From positions 95,001 to 159,000 of the forward strand of contig NZ_OY781464.1 in assembly GCF_963676735.1 (NCBI RefSeq): a stretch of 64,000 nucleotides of DNA, read 5' to 3'. Positions within the stretch are counted from its first letter, which is position 1. Every line of letters begins with the position of its first letter. This document shows positions 32,955 through 40,567 of this stretch, piece by piece. This stretch comes from an uncultured Draconibacterium sp. Lineage in GTDB: Bacteria; Bacteroidota; Bacteroidia; Bacteroidales; Prolixibacteraceae. The position numbers and the translations under genes were made by a program. The notes beneath the pieces were generated by a model. That model ran no database searches. It worked only from the letters and a program-made list of their open reading frames with translations, and was not told the origin of the DNA.

Positions 32955-34772
32955 ATGAACAATTTATCAAAAAGAAGTTATGTTGTTGCAGCAGTATTTG
33001 CTGTGGTGGGACTGATTTATGCCATAAACCTGTTTCGCCTGCAGGTATTGGATTCAGACTATAAAAAATATGCCACCAACAATGTGCTGCGCGAGGTTGT
33101 TCAATACCCGGCTCGCGGATTGGTTTACGACCGAAACGGGGAACTCATGGTTTTTAACAAAACAGCCTACGATTTACTGATTATTCCACGCGAAGTCGAA
33201 AAATTTGATACCCTCCTGCTTTGTAATTTATTGGATATTTCGCCCACCGAATTGGAAGAGGGCATTGCGAAAGCAAAGAAATATTCGCGTTATAAACCTT
33301 CGGTACTTGTAAAACAAATTTCGCCCGAAAATTTTGCAGTGCTGCAAGAACAGTTGTACAAGTTTAAGGGCTTTCACTCGCAAACCAGAACCTTGCGCGA
33401 GTACACACATCCGGTGGCGGCGCATGTGCTAGGCTATGTTGGCGAAGTATCATCAAACGATATAAAACGCGATAGTTATTATAAATCGGGTGATTACATT
33501 GGGCAAAGCGGCATTGAAAAGACCTACGAAAAACAGCTAAGGGGAGTAAAAGGTGTAAAAAAATATATGGTTGATGTGCACAACCGCATTCAGGGGCCAT
33601 ATCTAAATGGCCGTGAAGATAAACCGGCAGAAATCGGCAAGAATCTGGTATCGACAATTGATATTGACTTGCAGGTTTATGCTGAAAAACTTTTTCAGAA
33701 TAAAAAAGGTGCAGTTGTGGCTATTGAACCGGCAAGTGGCGAAATACTGGCAATGCTGAGTGCACCAACCTACGATCCGGCACTTTTGGTAGGACGGGTA
33801 AGGGGCAGCAATTTTAGTCGTTTGCAAAACGATACTTTAATGCCATTGTTCGATCGTTCTTTACAGGCGCGTTACCCGCCTGGGTCAACCTTTAAGCCCT
33901 TTAATATTTTAATTGGTTTGCAGGAAGGAGCTATAACTACCTCTACACGTGTAGTGTGCAACGGAAAATCTTCGCAGCCCATCAGGTGTACGCATGATCA
34001 CGTGTCGCCGGCCAGTGTTGTTGATGCGGTGCGCGAATCATGTAATCCGTTTTTATGGAATACATTTCGGAATACGATAAATAAATTTCCCTCAACAACC
34101 GAAGGTTTTGCTAAATGGAGCGAATATGTGCAACGGTTTGGTTTGGGAGAAAGGGTTAGCACGGAGTTTTATAACGAAAATCCAGGATTAAGGCCAACTG
34201 TTGAATACTATAACCAAAAATTTGATGGCACCTGGTGGCGGGCACTAACCGTGCGTTCGCTTGCTATTGGCCAGGGCGAGATGGGTACAACTCCGATACA
34301 GATGGCAAATTGTGCAGCAATACTTGCCAATAAAGGTTATTATTATCAACCACACATTATTAAACAAGTTGAATATGATACTACACGGCAAAGTATTTTG
34401 TTTAAACACGAAACGGGAATTGACGCCCGGCATTTTGATCCTGTTTACGAAGGAATGCGGCAAGTTACGATTGCTCGTTTGAACCGTTTTGTGCCGGGAA
34501 TTAGCTATTGTGGAAAAACAGGAACCATTCAAAACCCTCAGGGAATCGATCATGGCGCTTACATTGCTTTTGCGCCGGAAGAAGATCCGAAAATTGCAAT
34601 CTGCGTTTATGTTGAGCACAGTAAATGGGGGGCAAGTTACGCTGCGCCAATGGCGAGTTTACTTATAGAAAAATACCTGAACGACACCATTGCCAGTAAC
34701 CGCCTGGTATACGAAAAACAAATGATGGAGGCTGTATTAACAGATCCGCACAACCCTGAATTAGCAGATTAA
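32955..34772 (+). CDS. mrdA: Penicillin-binding protein 2 (elongation transpeptidase)
   Basis: A 605-residue class B penicillin-binding protein that cross-links peptidoglycan during elongation. A single N-terminal membrane helix (about 8-27) precedes the dimerisation domain (about 50-210, with R-G-L-V-Y-D-R-N-G). The transpeptidase domain carries S-T-F-K (in P-P-G-S-T-F-K-P-F, about residue 313), S-C-N (about 359) and K-T-G (in C-G-K-T-G-T-I, about 519). It partners the RodA polymerase encoded next, whose ATG overlaps its stop (TAATG). Confidence 0.97.
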   Translation: MNNLSKRSYVVAAVFAVVGLIYAINLFRLQVLDSDYKKYATNNVLREVVQYPARGLVYDRNGELMVFNKTAYDLLIIPREVEKFDTLLLCNLLDISPTELEEGIAKAKKYSRYKPSVLVKQISPENFAVLQEQLYKFKGFHSQTRTLREYTHPVAAHVLGYVGEVSSNDIKRDSYYKSGDYIGQSGIEKTYEKQLRGVKGVKKYMVDVHNRIQGPYLNGREDKPAEIGKNLVSTIDIDLQVYAEKLFQNKKGAVVAIEPASGEILAMLSAPTYDPALLVGRVRGSNFSRLQNDTLMPLFDRSLQARYPPGSTFKPFNILIGLQEGAITTSTRVVCNGKSSQPIRCTHDHVSPASVVDAVRESCNPFLWNTFRNTINKFPSTTEGFAKWSEYVQRFGLGERVSTEFYNENPGLRPTVEYYNQKFDGTWWRALTVRSLAIGQGEMGTTPIQMANCAAILANKGYYYQPHIIKQVEYDTTRQSILFKHETGIDARHFDPVYEGMRQVTIARLNRFVPGISYCGKTGTIQNPQGIDHGAYIAFAPEEDPKIAICVYVEHSKWGASYAAPMASLLIEKYLNDTIASNRLVYEKQMMEAVLTDPHNPELAD

Positions 34773-36199
34773 TGCCAAGAAGAAATAACATATTAGCAAA
34801 TATCGACTGGTTAACAGTAGGGCTCTATCTGGTCATGATTTTCATGGGGTGGTTTAATATTTATGCAGCCTTATACAGCGACGAGCATCAAAGTATTTTC
34901 GATATTACGCAGCAATACGGAAAACAATTGATGTGGATTGGTGCTGCATCGGTTTTGGCCTTGGTAATAATGTTGTTGGAAGTAAATTTCTTTGTTTTTT
35001 TCTCCTACATTATTTATGGGGGTTTTATGCTTCTGTTACTTCTTGTGCCTTTTGTCGGGAAAGAAATAAACGGTGCCCGGTCGTGGTTTGAAATAGGACC
35101 TGTATTGTTTCAGCCTGCGGAATTTACAAAATCGGCAACTGCATTGGCGCTTGCGCGTTACATGAGCACGCATGGGTTTAAACTGCAAACTCCCAAGTCG
35201 TTGTTAACGGTGGCTGCAATTATTTTAGCACCGGTTGTTTTTATTTTATTACAAAATGATACCGGTTCGGCATTGGTTTACTTCTCGTTTGTTTTGGTGC
35301 TGTACCGCGAAGGCCTTTCGGGTGTTGTTCTGTTTTTCGGAACACTGGTAGCTATTCTTTTTGTTTTGGCTTTAATCTTGCCAAACCTTACACTGGCAAT
35401 GGTAATGATTGGTATTGCTTTGCTTCTGTTTCTGATTTTTAATCCTAAGTTTAAGCCGTTCTTAAACATTTTTGTCACCTATGCTGTGGCAATAGGCCTT
35501 TTGACTCTATTAAGCTTTTTTATCTCAACAAAATTCGAACTGGCCCATTTTATTCTTGCCGGAGCTGTAGTGGGGTCGTTGTTTGTAATTTATACCAGTG
35601 TTAAAAATAAAATTCCCAATTACACTAAAATTGCTATTGTATTTCTGGGGTCTATCTTGTTTACCATTTCGGTAGATTATGGATTTGAAAATATTTTGGA
35701 ACCTCACCACCAGGTGCGTATTAACGAGTTGCTGGGAATTGAGTCCAATCCACACGGAGCCGGCTACCATGTTAACCAAAGTAAAATTGCCATCGGATCA
35801 GGTGGGGTGCTGGGTAAAGGTTACCTAAAAGGTACACAAACCAAATTTGATTTTGTGCCGGAGCAGAGCACCGATTTTATTTTTTGTACTGTGGGCGAGG
35901 AGTGGGGCTTTGCCGGATCGGTAACAATTATTTTGCTGTTTTTGGTTTTATTTATGCGCCTGATTTGGCTTGCAGAGCGGCAACGTTCCGTCTTTTCACG
36001 CATCTATGGCTACTCGGTTGCGGTAATCTTATTTTTCCATTTTATGGTTAACATCGGAATGACAATCGGAATGATGCCTGTAATTGGTATACCCCTGCCA
36101 TTTTTTAGCTACGGCGGTTCTTCTTTATGGTCGTTTACTATTTTGCTCTTTATTTTTATTCGTCTCGATGCAAGTCGTTTAGAGAAACTTTCGGGCTAA
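34772..36199 (+). CDS. rodA: RodA peptidoglycan glycosyltransferase (SEDS family)
   Basis: A 475-residue membrane protein with about 10-12 helices that polymerises lipid II for the lateral wall. SEDS marks include G-A-R-S-W (in N-G-A-R-S-W-F-E-I-G-P), F-Q-P-A-E-F-T-K (about 110-117), the catalytic-region V-P-E-Q-S-T-D-F-I-F and the late I-G-I-P-L-P-F-F-S-Y-G-G-S. It is longer than E. coli RodA (370), mainly through an extra membrane region in the middle (about 195-290), which seems usual for Bacteroidota. Its start overlaps the PBP2 stop by one base, coupling the two subunits. Confidence 0.96.
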   Translation: MPRRNNILANIDWLTVGLYLVMIFMGWFNIYAALYSDEHQSIFDITQQYGKQLMWIGAASVLALVIMLLEVNFFVFFSYIIYGGFMLLLLLVPFVGKEINGARSWFEIGPVLFQPAEFTKSATALALARYMSTHGFKLQTPKSLLTVAAIILAPVVFILLQNDTGSALVYFSFVLVLYREGLSGVVLFFGTLVAILFVLALILPNLTLAMVMIGIALLLFLIFNPKFKPFLNIFVTYAVAIGLLTLLSFFISTKFELAHFILAGAVVGSLFVIYTSVKNKIPNYTKIAIVFLGSILFTISVDYGFENILEPHHQVRINELLGIESNPHGAGYHVNQSKIAIGSGGVLGKGYLKGTQTKFDFVPEQSTDFIFCTVGEEWGFAGSVTIILLFLVLFMRLIWLAERQRSVFSRIYGYSVAVILFFHFMVNIGMTIGMMPVIGIPLPFFSYGGSSLWSFTILLFIFIRLDASRLEKLSG

Positions 36200-36254
36200 A
36201 ACCCGCGTCAATGTTAAGCTTTTTTAAAACATTTTTTTACTAGCCTCATTTTTT

Positions 36255-36262
36255 TACCTTTG
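36255..36262 (+). promoter_or_regulatory. -7 element of the kamA-like gene
   Basis: TACCTTTG is a perfect TAnnTTTG element; only T-rich sequence lies at the -33 position. It predicts a leader of about 190 bases before the ATG at 36462, much longer than for the other promoters in this window. Confidence 0.5.
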
Positions 36263-36280
36263 TGGGGCTTTAAAAAATTG

Positions 36281-36306
36281 GTAGAATTTCGTACACAGAA
36301 TTCTAC
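36281..36306 (+). promoter_or_regulatory. Hairpin in the kamA-like leader
   Basis: GTAGAATT (36281-36288) pairs exactly with AATTCTAC (36299-36306), with a further T-G pair inside and an 8-base loop CGTACACA. No T-tract follows, so it is not a simple terminator. It begins about 15-20 bases after the predicted transcription start. Confidence 0.45.
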
Positions 36307-36442
36307 GAAAAAAAGGGAAAACAGACAGAAAAAATAACACAGTTCTTTAATATCCTATGGGAGGAAGAACCACAGATTTATTCGAGCAGCGAATACTTTA
36401 AAATTGTGCGTTCAAATTTGCAGATCAACTTGCATAAAATCC

Positions 36443-36459
36443 CATTAAAAATTTTAATG
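36443..36459 (+). promoter_or_regulatory. Inverted repeat over the kamA-like translation start region
   Basis: CATTAAAA (36443-36450), one A, and TTTTAATG (36452-36459) form an exact inverted repeat ending 2 bases before the ATG at 36462. In RNA it would cover the ribosome landing site. It is AT-only apart from the ends, so stability is modest. Confidence 0.4.
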
Positions 36460-36461
36460 AG

Positions 36462-37757
36462 ATGAATTATAAACCTTATTCTCTTCATAACTTTAGGCAA
36501 ATTCCGCAAATGGAGTTTCTTTCGGAAGAACAGAAACTGGAAATTGAGGTAGTTGGAACGGTATTGCCATTTAAAACTGATAATTATGTGGTTGATGAGT
36601 TGATCGACTGGAGTAACTTTGAACGCGATCCGTTTTTTATTTTAAATTTTCCTCAAAAAGAAATGCTAGACGAAGCCAGTTTTAACAAAATTGCTTCGTT
36701 AATTTCAAAGAATGCACCCCGTAAAACTATCCAGGAAGAAGTAACTAAAATTCGATTAAAATTAAATCCAAATCCTGCCGGACAAGAGAGCAATGTCCCC
36801 GAATTTAATGGTAGAAAATTAAGTGGTATTCAGCATAAATACAGAGAAACCATGTTGTTTTTCCCCACGCAGGGACAAACGTGTCATGCCTATTGTACAT
36901 TTTGTTTTCGCTGGCCACAATTTGCCTTAAACGATTTTAAGTTTGCCATGAAAGAAGCGGATACAATGGTTGAATACCTTAAAGCAAATCCGCATGTGAC
37001 TGACGTTCTTTTTACAGGAGGCGATCCGGCAGTGATGAAAACGCGATTCTTTGAATCGTACTTTAATGCCTTGCTCGATGCTGATTTGCCCAATCTTAAA
37101 AATATTCGTATTGGAACCAAATCATTGGCTTATTGGCCATACCGATATACCACCGATGATGATGCTGATGATTTACTTCGTTTATTCGAGAAAGTAAGAA
37201 AGAGAGGAATTAATGTTGCTTTAATGGCACATTTTAATCATCCGGGCGAACTAAAAACCGAGGCGGTACAAAAAGCTGTAAAACGTTTAATTGCAGCCGG
37301 CGTTCAAATACGTTCGCAGTCGCCATTACTCAAAAATATTAATGACCGAAGCGATATTTGGGCCGAGAACTGGAGAGAGCAGGTAAAGCAAGGAATAATT
37401 CCGTATTACATGTTTATAGCCCGCAATACCGGGGCGCAGGATTATTTTGCCGTTAGCCTGAATCGGGCCTGGCAAATATTTAAAGGTGCCTATAACCAGG
37501 TTAGCGGAATTTGTCGTACCGTAAAGGGGCCAAGCATGTCGTGCAACCCGGGTAAGGTGCAAATTGTAGGTGTTAGCGAGGTAGCCGGTAAAAAGGTGTT
37601 TGTATTAAACTTCCTTCAGGGGAGAGACCCGAGTTGGGTTGGCCGTCCGTTTTTTGCAAAATACGACCCCAATGCCATTTGGCTCGATGATTTGGAACCT
37701 GCCTTTGGAGAGTCGAAGTTCTTTTTTGAACAAGCTTTCCTTGAAATGCTTGCATAA
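36462..37757 (+). CDS. Radical SAM protein, lysine 2,3-aminomutase (KamA) family
   Basis: A 431-residue iron-sulfur protein. The radical-SAM cluster motif C-H-A-Y-C-T-F-C (Cys141, Cys145, Cys148) is followed by F-R-W-P, as in KamA/EpmB proteins, and by F-T-G-G-D-P-A-V (SAM contact, about 186-193). Later motifs A-L-M-A-H-F-N-H-P-G-E-L and I-R-S-Q-S-P-L-L-K-N-I-N-D match the aminomutase family. The usual glycine-rich PLP-lysine motif (P-G-G-G-G-K) is not present; at that position I see C-N-P-G-K with Lys365. It may act on lysine or another amino acid, or do a different radical reaction. It stands alone, with a long structured leader and a terminator. Confidence 0.8.
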   Translation: MNYKPYSLHNFRQIPQMEFLSEEQKLEIEVVGTVLPFKTDNYVVDELIDWSNFERDPFFILNFPQKEMLDEASFNKIASLISKNAPRKTIQEEVTKIRLKLNPNPAGQESNVPEFNGRKLSGIQHKYRETMLFFPTQGQTCHAYCTFCFRWPQFALNDFKFAMKEADTMVEYLKANPHVTDVLFTGGDPAVMKTRFFESYFNALLDADLPNLKNIRIGTKSLAYWPYRYTTDDDADDLLRLFEKVRKRGINVALMAHFNHPGELKTEAVQKAVKRLIAAGVQIRSQSPLLKNINDRSDIWAENWREQVKQGIIPYYMFIARNTGAQDYFAVSLNRAWQIFKGAYNQVSGICRTVKGPSMSCNPGKVQIVGVSEVAGKKVFVLNFLQGRDPSWVGRPFFAKYDPNAIWLDDLEPAFGESKFFFEQAFLEMLA

Positions 37758-37774
37758 AAACCATACAAAATATA

Positions 37775-38392
37775 TCAGAGCCCGGTCGTTAGATCGGGTT
37801 TTTTTATTTGAACAGCTTCTTCCTGCTCCATAACAAAATCAATCAGCTCATTAAAAAAGGCAGCAAAATTAGTTTCAAGCTCGGTGTAATTTTCCTGTAA
37901 AACAGCTTTTACCCGTTCGGCTTTGGCCGGAAGACTCGAGTGCCTGCCCATAAGGTCAATCGATTGTATTATTCCTTCAACCGAAGCATAAGAAAGCAAG
38001 CGTTTATTTTGGATGAGGAAGGGTAAAAATCCCTGCACCCGGCGAGGAAGAATTCTAAAATTACTCAGTAAAACAGCGTGCACATACTTGGTAAATACCT
38101 GGAGGTGAATAGCCGAATATTGATTCCAGTTTTTAGCCAGAAAATGATCGTAAATTAAATCAACCACAATCCCTGAATAAAGGCCAAAATCGGCTCGAAA
38201 AAAGCTGCGTGCTTCTCGTTGCAAAGCATGAGTGTCGGTAAAAGTGTCTATTTTACGATGTAGAACAATACCCTCGGCAATGCCATCGTTATAGTCTTTA
38301 AATTTATTCCCTTTTACATAATCGCCGATAAAATTTCCGACCAGAATTTTTTCTGATTCTCCCGACAAGTATAAATGTGCCAAATAGTTCAT
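37775..38392 (-). CDS. Acyl-carrier-protein phosphodiesterase-like protein (DUF479)
   Basis: A 205-residue helical HD-type hydrolase. The start M-N-Y-L-A-H-L-Y-L-S (ATG 38392) is the standard AcpH opening; a TTG three codons earlier is less likely. The metal-binding motifs are present: G-N-F-I-G-D-Y-V-K-G (about 21-30), V-L-H-R-K-I-D-T-F-T-D (His and Asp ligands, about 44-54) and V-D-L-I-Y-D-H-F-L-A (about 78-87). AcpH removes the phosphopantetheine arm from acyl carrier protein; several Bacteroidota relatives are annotated this way without biochemical proof. Its 3' end contains the terminator of the convergent kamA-like gene. Confidence 0.85.
   Translation of the reverse strand: MNYLAHLYLSGESEKILVGNFIGDYVKGNKFKDYNDGIAEGIVLHRKIDTFTDTHALQREARSFFRADFGLYSGIVVDLIYDHFLAKNWNQYSAIHLQVFTKYVHAVLLSNFRILPRRVQGFLPFLIQNKRLLSYASVEGIIQSIDLMGRHSSLPAKAERVKAVLQENYTELETNFAAFFNELIDFVMEQEEAVQIKKPDLTTGL
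37781..37805 (+). terminator. Terminator of the kamA-like gene, inside the end of the convergent gene
   Basis: CCCGGTC (37781-37787) pairs with GATCGGG (37792-37798), one pair being G-U, with a 4-base GTTA loop, followed by seven T residues. The stem lies within the last codons of the convergent acyl-carrier-protein phosphodiesterase-like gene. Confidence 0.85.
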
Positions 38393-38520
38393 CGTAATCA
38401 ATCAAACGCAGGATTGTATAATTTGTTTTTTAGTGTAAATTTTTCATGTCAACAAACCCTTTATTATCAGGGCATTACCTGAAAGTGACTTTTGGTTTGA
38501 AAAACAGCAGCAAAGAGATG

Positions 38521-38551
38521 TTTGTTAGCTTTTTTTTAATGTTTACATTTG
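38521..38551 (+). promoter_or_regulatory. Strong Bacteroidota-type promoter of the PfkB gene
   Basis: TTTG (38521-38524), a 19-base spacer and TACATTTG (38544-38551) match the consensus perfectly. The ATG at 38569 lies 17 bases after it, which supports that start rather than upstream in-frame codons. Confidence 0.75.
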
Positions 38552-38568
38552 CACCCGAAAGTAAAATT

Positions 38569-39486
38569 ATGGGCAAAAAGATTGTTGCATTCGGAGAACT
38601 TGTTTGGGATATTTTACCAAATGGTAAAGTGCTGGGAGGAACTCCGTCTAATTTTGTTTTCAGGTGCAATTCGCTTGGCGAAGAAGGTTATCTGCTTTCG
38701 CGTGTTGGCGACGATGATTTGGGAATGGAAGCACTTGAAATGCTCAAACAATTAGATATTTCAGATAAAAACATTCAAATAGACCAGGTATTTAAAACCG
38801 GTACTGTAGATGTAAGTTTTGCTGAAAACAACGAAGCCATTTATAATGTGGCCCCCGATGTTGCTTTTGATCATATTGAGTTTTCGGCAGAAGCGTTAAA
38901 GCTGGTTCGTCAGGCCGATTGTTTGGTATTTGGTTTATTACCGCAGCGTTTTGGTCTTTCAAAAAATACACTTCGCGAGTTAATAAAAGAATCACCCGAT
39001 TCCATTCACTTTTTCGACCTAAAATTGTTTGAACATTTCTTTAGCAAAAAAGTAGTGAAGCGTTTGTTAAAAGCAGCTCATGTTGTTCGCATAAAAGAGA
39101 AAGAAATTGATTTTTTGGCCGGTAAACTCGATATCGATTATAAGAATATCGAAGATTTTGCCAGAATTCTATCAAACCAGTATAAAATAGATGTGGTTCT
39201 AATTACTCGTGGAAGTGCCGGGGTGTTGGCGCTGCATGCAAAAGAGGGGTTGTTTTTAGAACCAGGTTATATTTTAGAGGCAAAAGATAATGTAGGATCG
39301 GGAATGGCATTTGCCGCCGGATTTTTACATTATTACCTAAATGGTAAGCCGGTTGCCGAGGCGCTAAAATTTGGAAACGCCGTGGGAGCATTAAACACCA
39401 CCAAGCGGGGAGCTACAAGTTTGTTTGCCAAAGAAGATGTGCTTGCATTTATGAAAAACGCCCGTCAACTGGAGCGGTCAGTATAG
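38569..39486 (+). CDS. PfkB-family carbohydrate kinase-like protein with altered catalytic motif
   Basis: A 305-residue ribokinase-fold protein. The N-terminal V-A-F-G-E-L-V-W-D, the substrate loop G-G-T-P-S-N-F-V-F-R and S-R-V-G-D-D-D-L-G (about 38-46) match fructokinase-like PfkB proteins. The second signature, normally D-T-x-G-A-G-D-x-F with the catalytic Asp, reads D-N-V-G-S-G-M-A-F-A-A-G-F: the base is replaced by Met246. The rest of the anion-hole glycine motif is kept. The protein may therefore be inactive, regulatory or chemically different. ATG 38569 is chosen because the promoter and the family N terminus agree; the frame is open to 38446. It appears monocistronic. Confidence 0.85.
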   Translation: MGKKIVAFGELVWDILPNGKVLGGTPSNFVFRCNSLGEEGYLLSRVGDDDLGMEALEMLKQLDISDKNIQIDQVFKTGTVDVSFAENNEAIYNVAPDVAFDHIEFSAEALKLVRQADCLVFGLLPQRFGLSKNTLRELIKESPDSIHFFDLKLFEHFFSKKVVKRLLKAAHVVRIKEKEIDFLAGKLDIDYKNIEDFARILSNQYKIDVVLITRGSAGVLALHAKEGLFLEPGYILEAKDNVGSGMAFAAGFLHYYLNGKPVAEALKFGNAVGALNTTKRGATSLFAKEDVLAFMKNARQLERSV

Positions 39487-39574
39487 TTTTTTCTCAATTT
39501 TCCTATATTTTTAAACATCTGTTTTTAAGTAACCAAAGTGCAGTTTTTTATGTTTAAAATAAAAAAGCTGTATT

Positions 39575-40498
39575 ATGAAAGTTACTGCAAAAGAAATAAC
39601 AGAAGCATTGCTCGAACGGCTGTGGGCAAACTACCTTCAACGCGTTTCGTATGCCCGGATTTATCAACAATTGATTACCGAGAAAGGTGGCCAGGTAGTG
39701 AATGATCATATTGCCTTTCGGACGCTTAATACCCACACCGGCGAACAACCCGAGGGCATCAATGCCATCCGGCATATTTTAAGCTGCCTGCAATATGTTT
39801 CGGTGCAGAAATACGATTTCAAAAAGAAAAAATTAAAAGCCATTCATTTTGAACATCCCGACCCGATGCTACCAAAAATATTTGTAAGCCAGTTAGAGGT
39901 AGAAGAACTTCCGGACTGGGCGCAACAAGCCATAAAACAAACCGTAAAAGATACACCTTATTTATTGTCTGACAGCAGTATTGAGCTTTTGGCAACCTTA
40001 AAAGAAAAAGGAGAACTGCCGCGTTTGGCCGGTGAAGCTCTGGTGCATAACCTGGTACAGTATTTTTGTCGCCCCTGGGATATTCCCAAAAAGGATGATG
40101 TATTAAAACTCAACGATATCTCGCAATATGCCGCCTGGGTACTGTTACATGGTAATTCTGTCAATCATTTTACCGCTTTTATCAATTATCAGCAGGTTGA
40201 TGAATTGCCCGATTTGGAAAGTACATGTAACAGTTTAGCCGCCGCCGGAGTGCCTATGAAAGAGGTGCTGGAAGGAGAGAAGGGAAGTAAATTGCGGCAA
40301 TCGGCCACCCAGGCTGTAAAAGAAGAAGTGGAGGTTAAAGGCGACGATGGTATTGAAAAAATAAACTGGACCTACGCCTATTACGAACTGGCAGAGCGTG
40401 GCAAAGTGATTGAAAATGGGAAGGAGAAATTGTTTTCAGGATTTCTTGGCGAACAGGCACGACACCTGTTTGACATGACGAGGACAAGAGAGAACTAA
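39575..40498 (+). CDS. DUF1338 family oxygenase (2-oxoadipate dioxygenase/decarboxylase-like)
   Basis: A 307-residue cytoplasmic protein of the DUF1338/HglS group, non-heme iron enzymes with a VOC-like fold; characterised members convert 2-oxoadipate to 2-hydroxyglutarate in lysine breakdown. The family opening W-A-N-Y-L-Q-R-V and the metal-site segment N-D-H-I-A-F-R-T-L-N (about 47-56) are present, together with H-G-N-S-V-N-H-F-T (about 190-198) and a late Glu-rich A-Y-Y-E-L-A-E-R-G (about 269-277). The substrate here is inferred only from the family. It is notable that a KamA-like radical-SAM gene, also potentially linked to lysine, lies 2 kb away, but no other lysine-catabolic gene is present. 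Confidence 0.85.
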   Translation: MKVTAKEITEALLERLWANYLQRVSYARIYQQLITEKGGQVVNDHIAFRTLNTHTGEQPEGINAIRHILSCLQYVSVQKYDFKKKKLKAIHFEHPDPMLPKIFVSQLEVEELPDWAQQAIKQTVKDTPYLLSDSSIELLATLKEKGELPRLAGEALVHNLVQYFCRPWDIPKKDDVLKLNDISQYAAWVLLHGNSVNHFTAFINYQQVDELPDLESTCNSLAAAGVPMKEVLEGEKGSKLRQSATQAVKEEVEVKGDDGIEKINWTYAYYELAERGKVIENGKEKLFSGFLGEQARHLFDMTRTREN

Positions 40499-40517
40499 AG
40501 ATGGGAGGAGAAAATGA

Positions 40518-40545
40518 AAGGGGAGTAGAAATACTCCCCTTTTTT
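40518..40545 (+). terminator. Terminator after the DUF1338 gene
   Basis: AAGGGGAGTA (40518-40527), a GAAA tetraloop and TACTCCCCTT (40532-40541) make a perfect 10-pair stem followed by six T residues. It separates this gene from the convergent ppk2 gene. Confidence 0.92.
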
Positions 40546-40567
40546 GTTTTTGTTTATTGAGAAGGTA

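Noticed and set aside
36263..36461. Known riboswitch (lysine or SAM class) in the kamA-like leader
   Set aside because: I could not see the conserved core of any class; only the two simple stems are supported. A covariance-model search (Rfam) would decide.
38446..38568. Forty-one-residue N-terminal extension of the PfkB protein
   Set aside because: It contains the promoter TTTG-N19-TACATTTG, and the family N terminus begins at 38569.
37775..40498. A lysine-degradation cluster formed by the KamA-like and DUF1338 genes
   Set aside because: Both families can act on lysine or its products, but no aminotransferase, dehydrogenase or thiolase of that pathway is nearby, and unrelated genes with separate promoters lie between.
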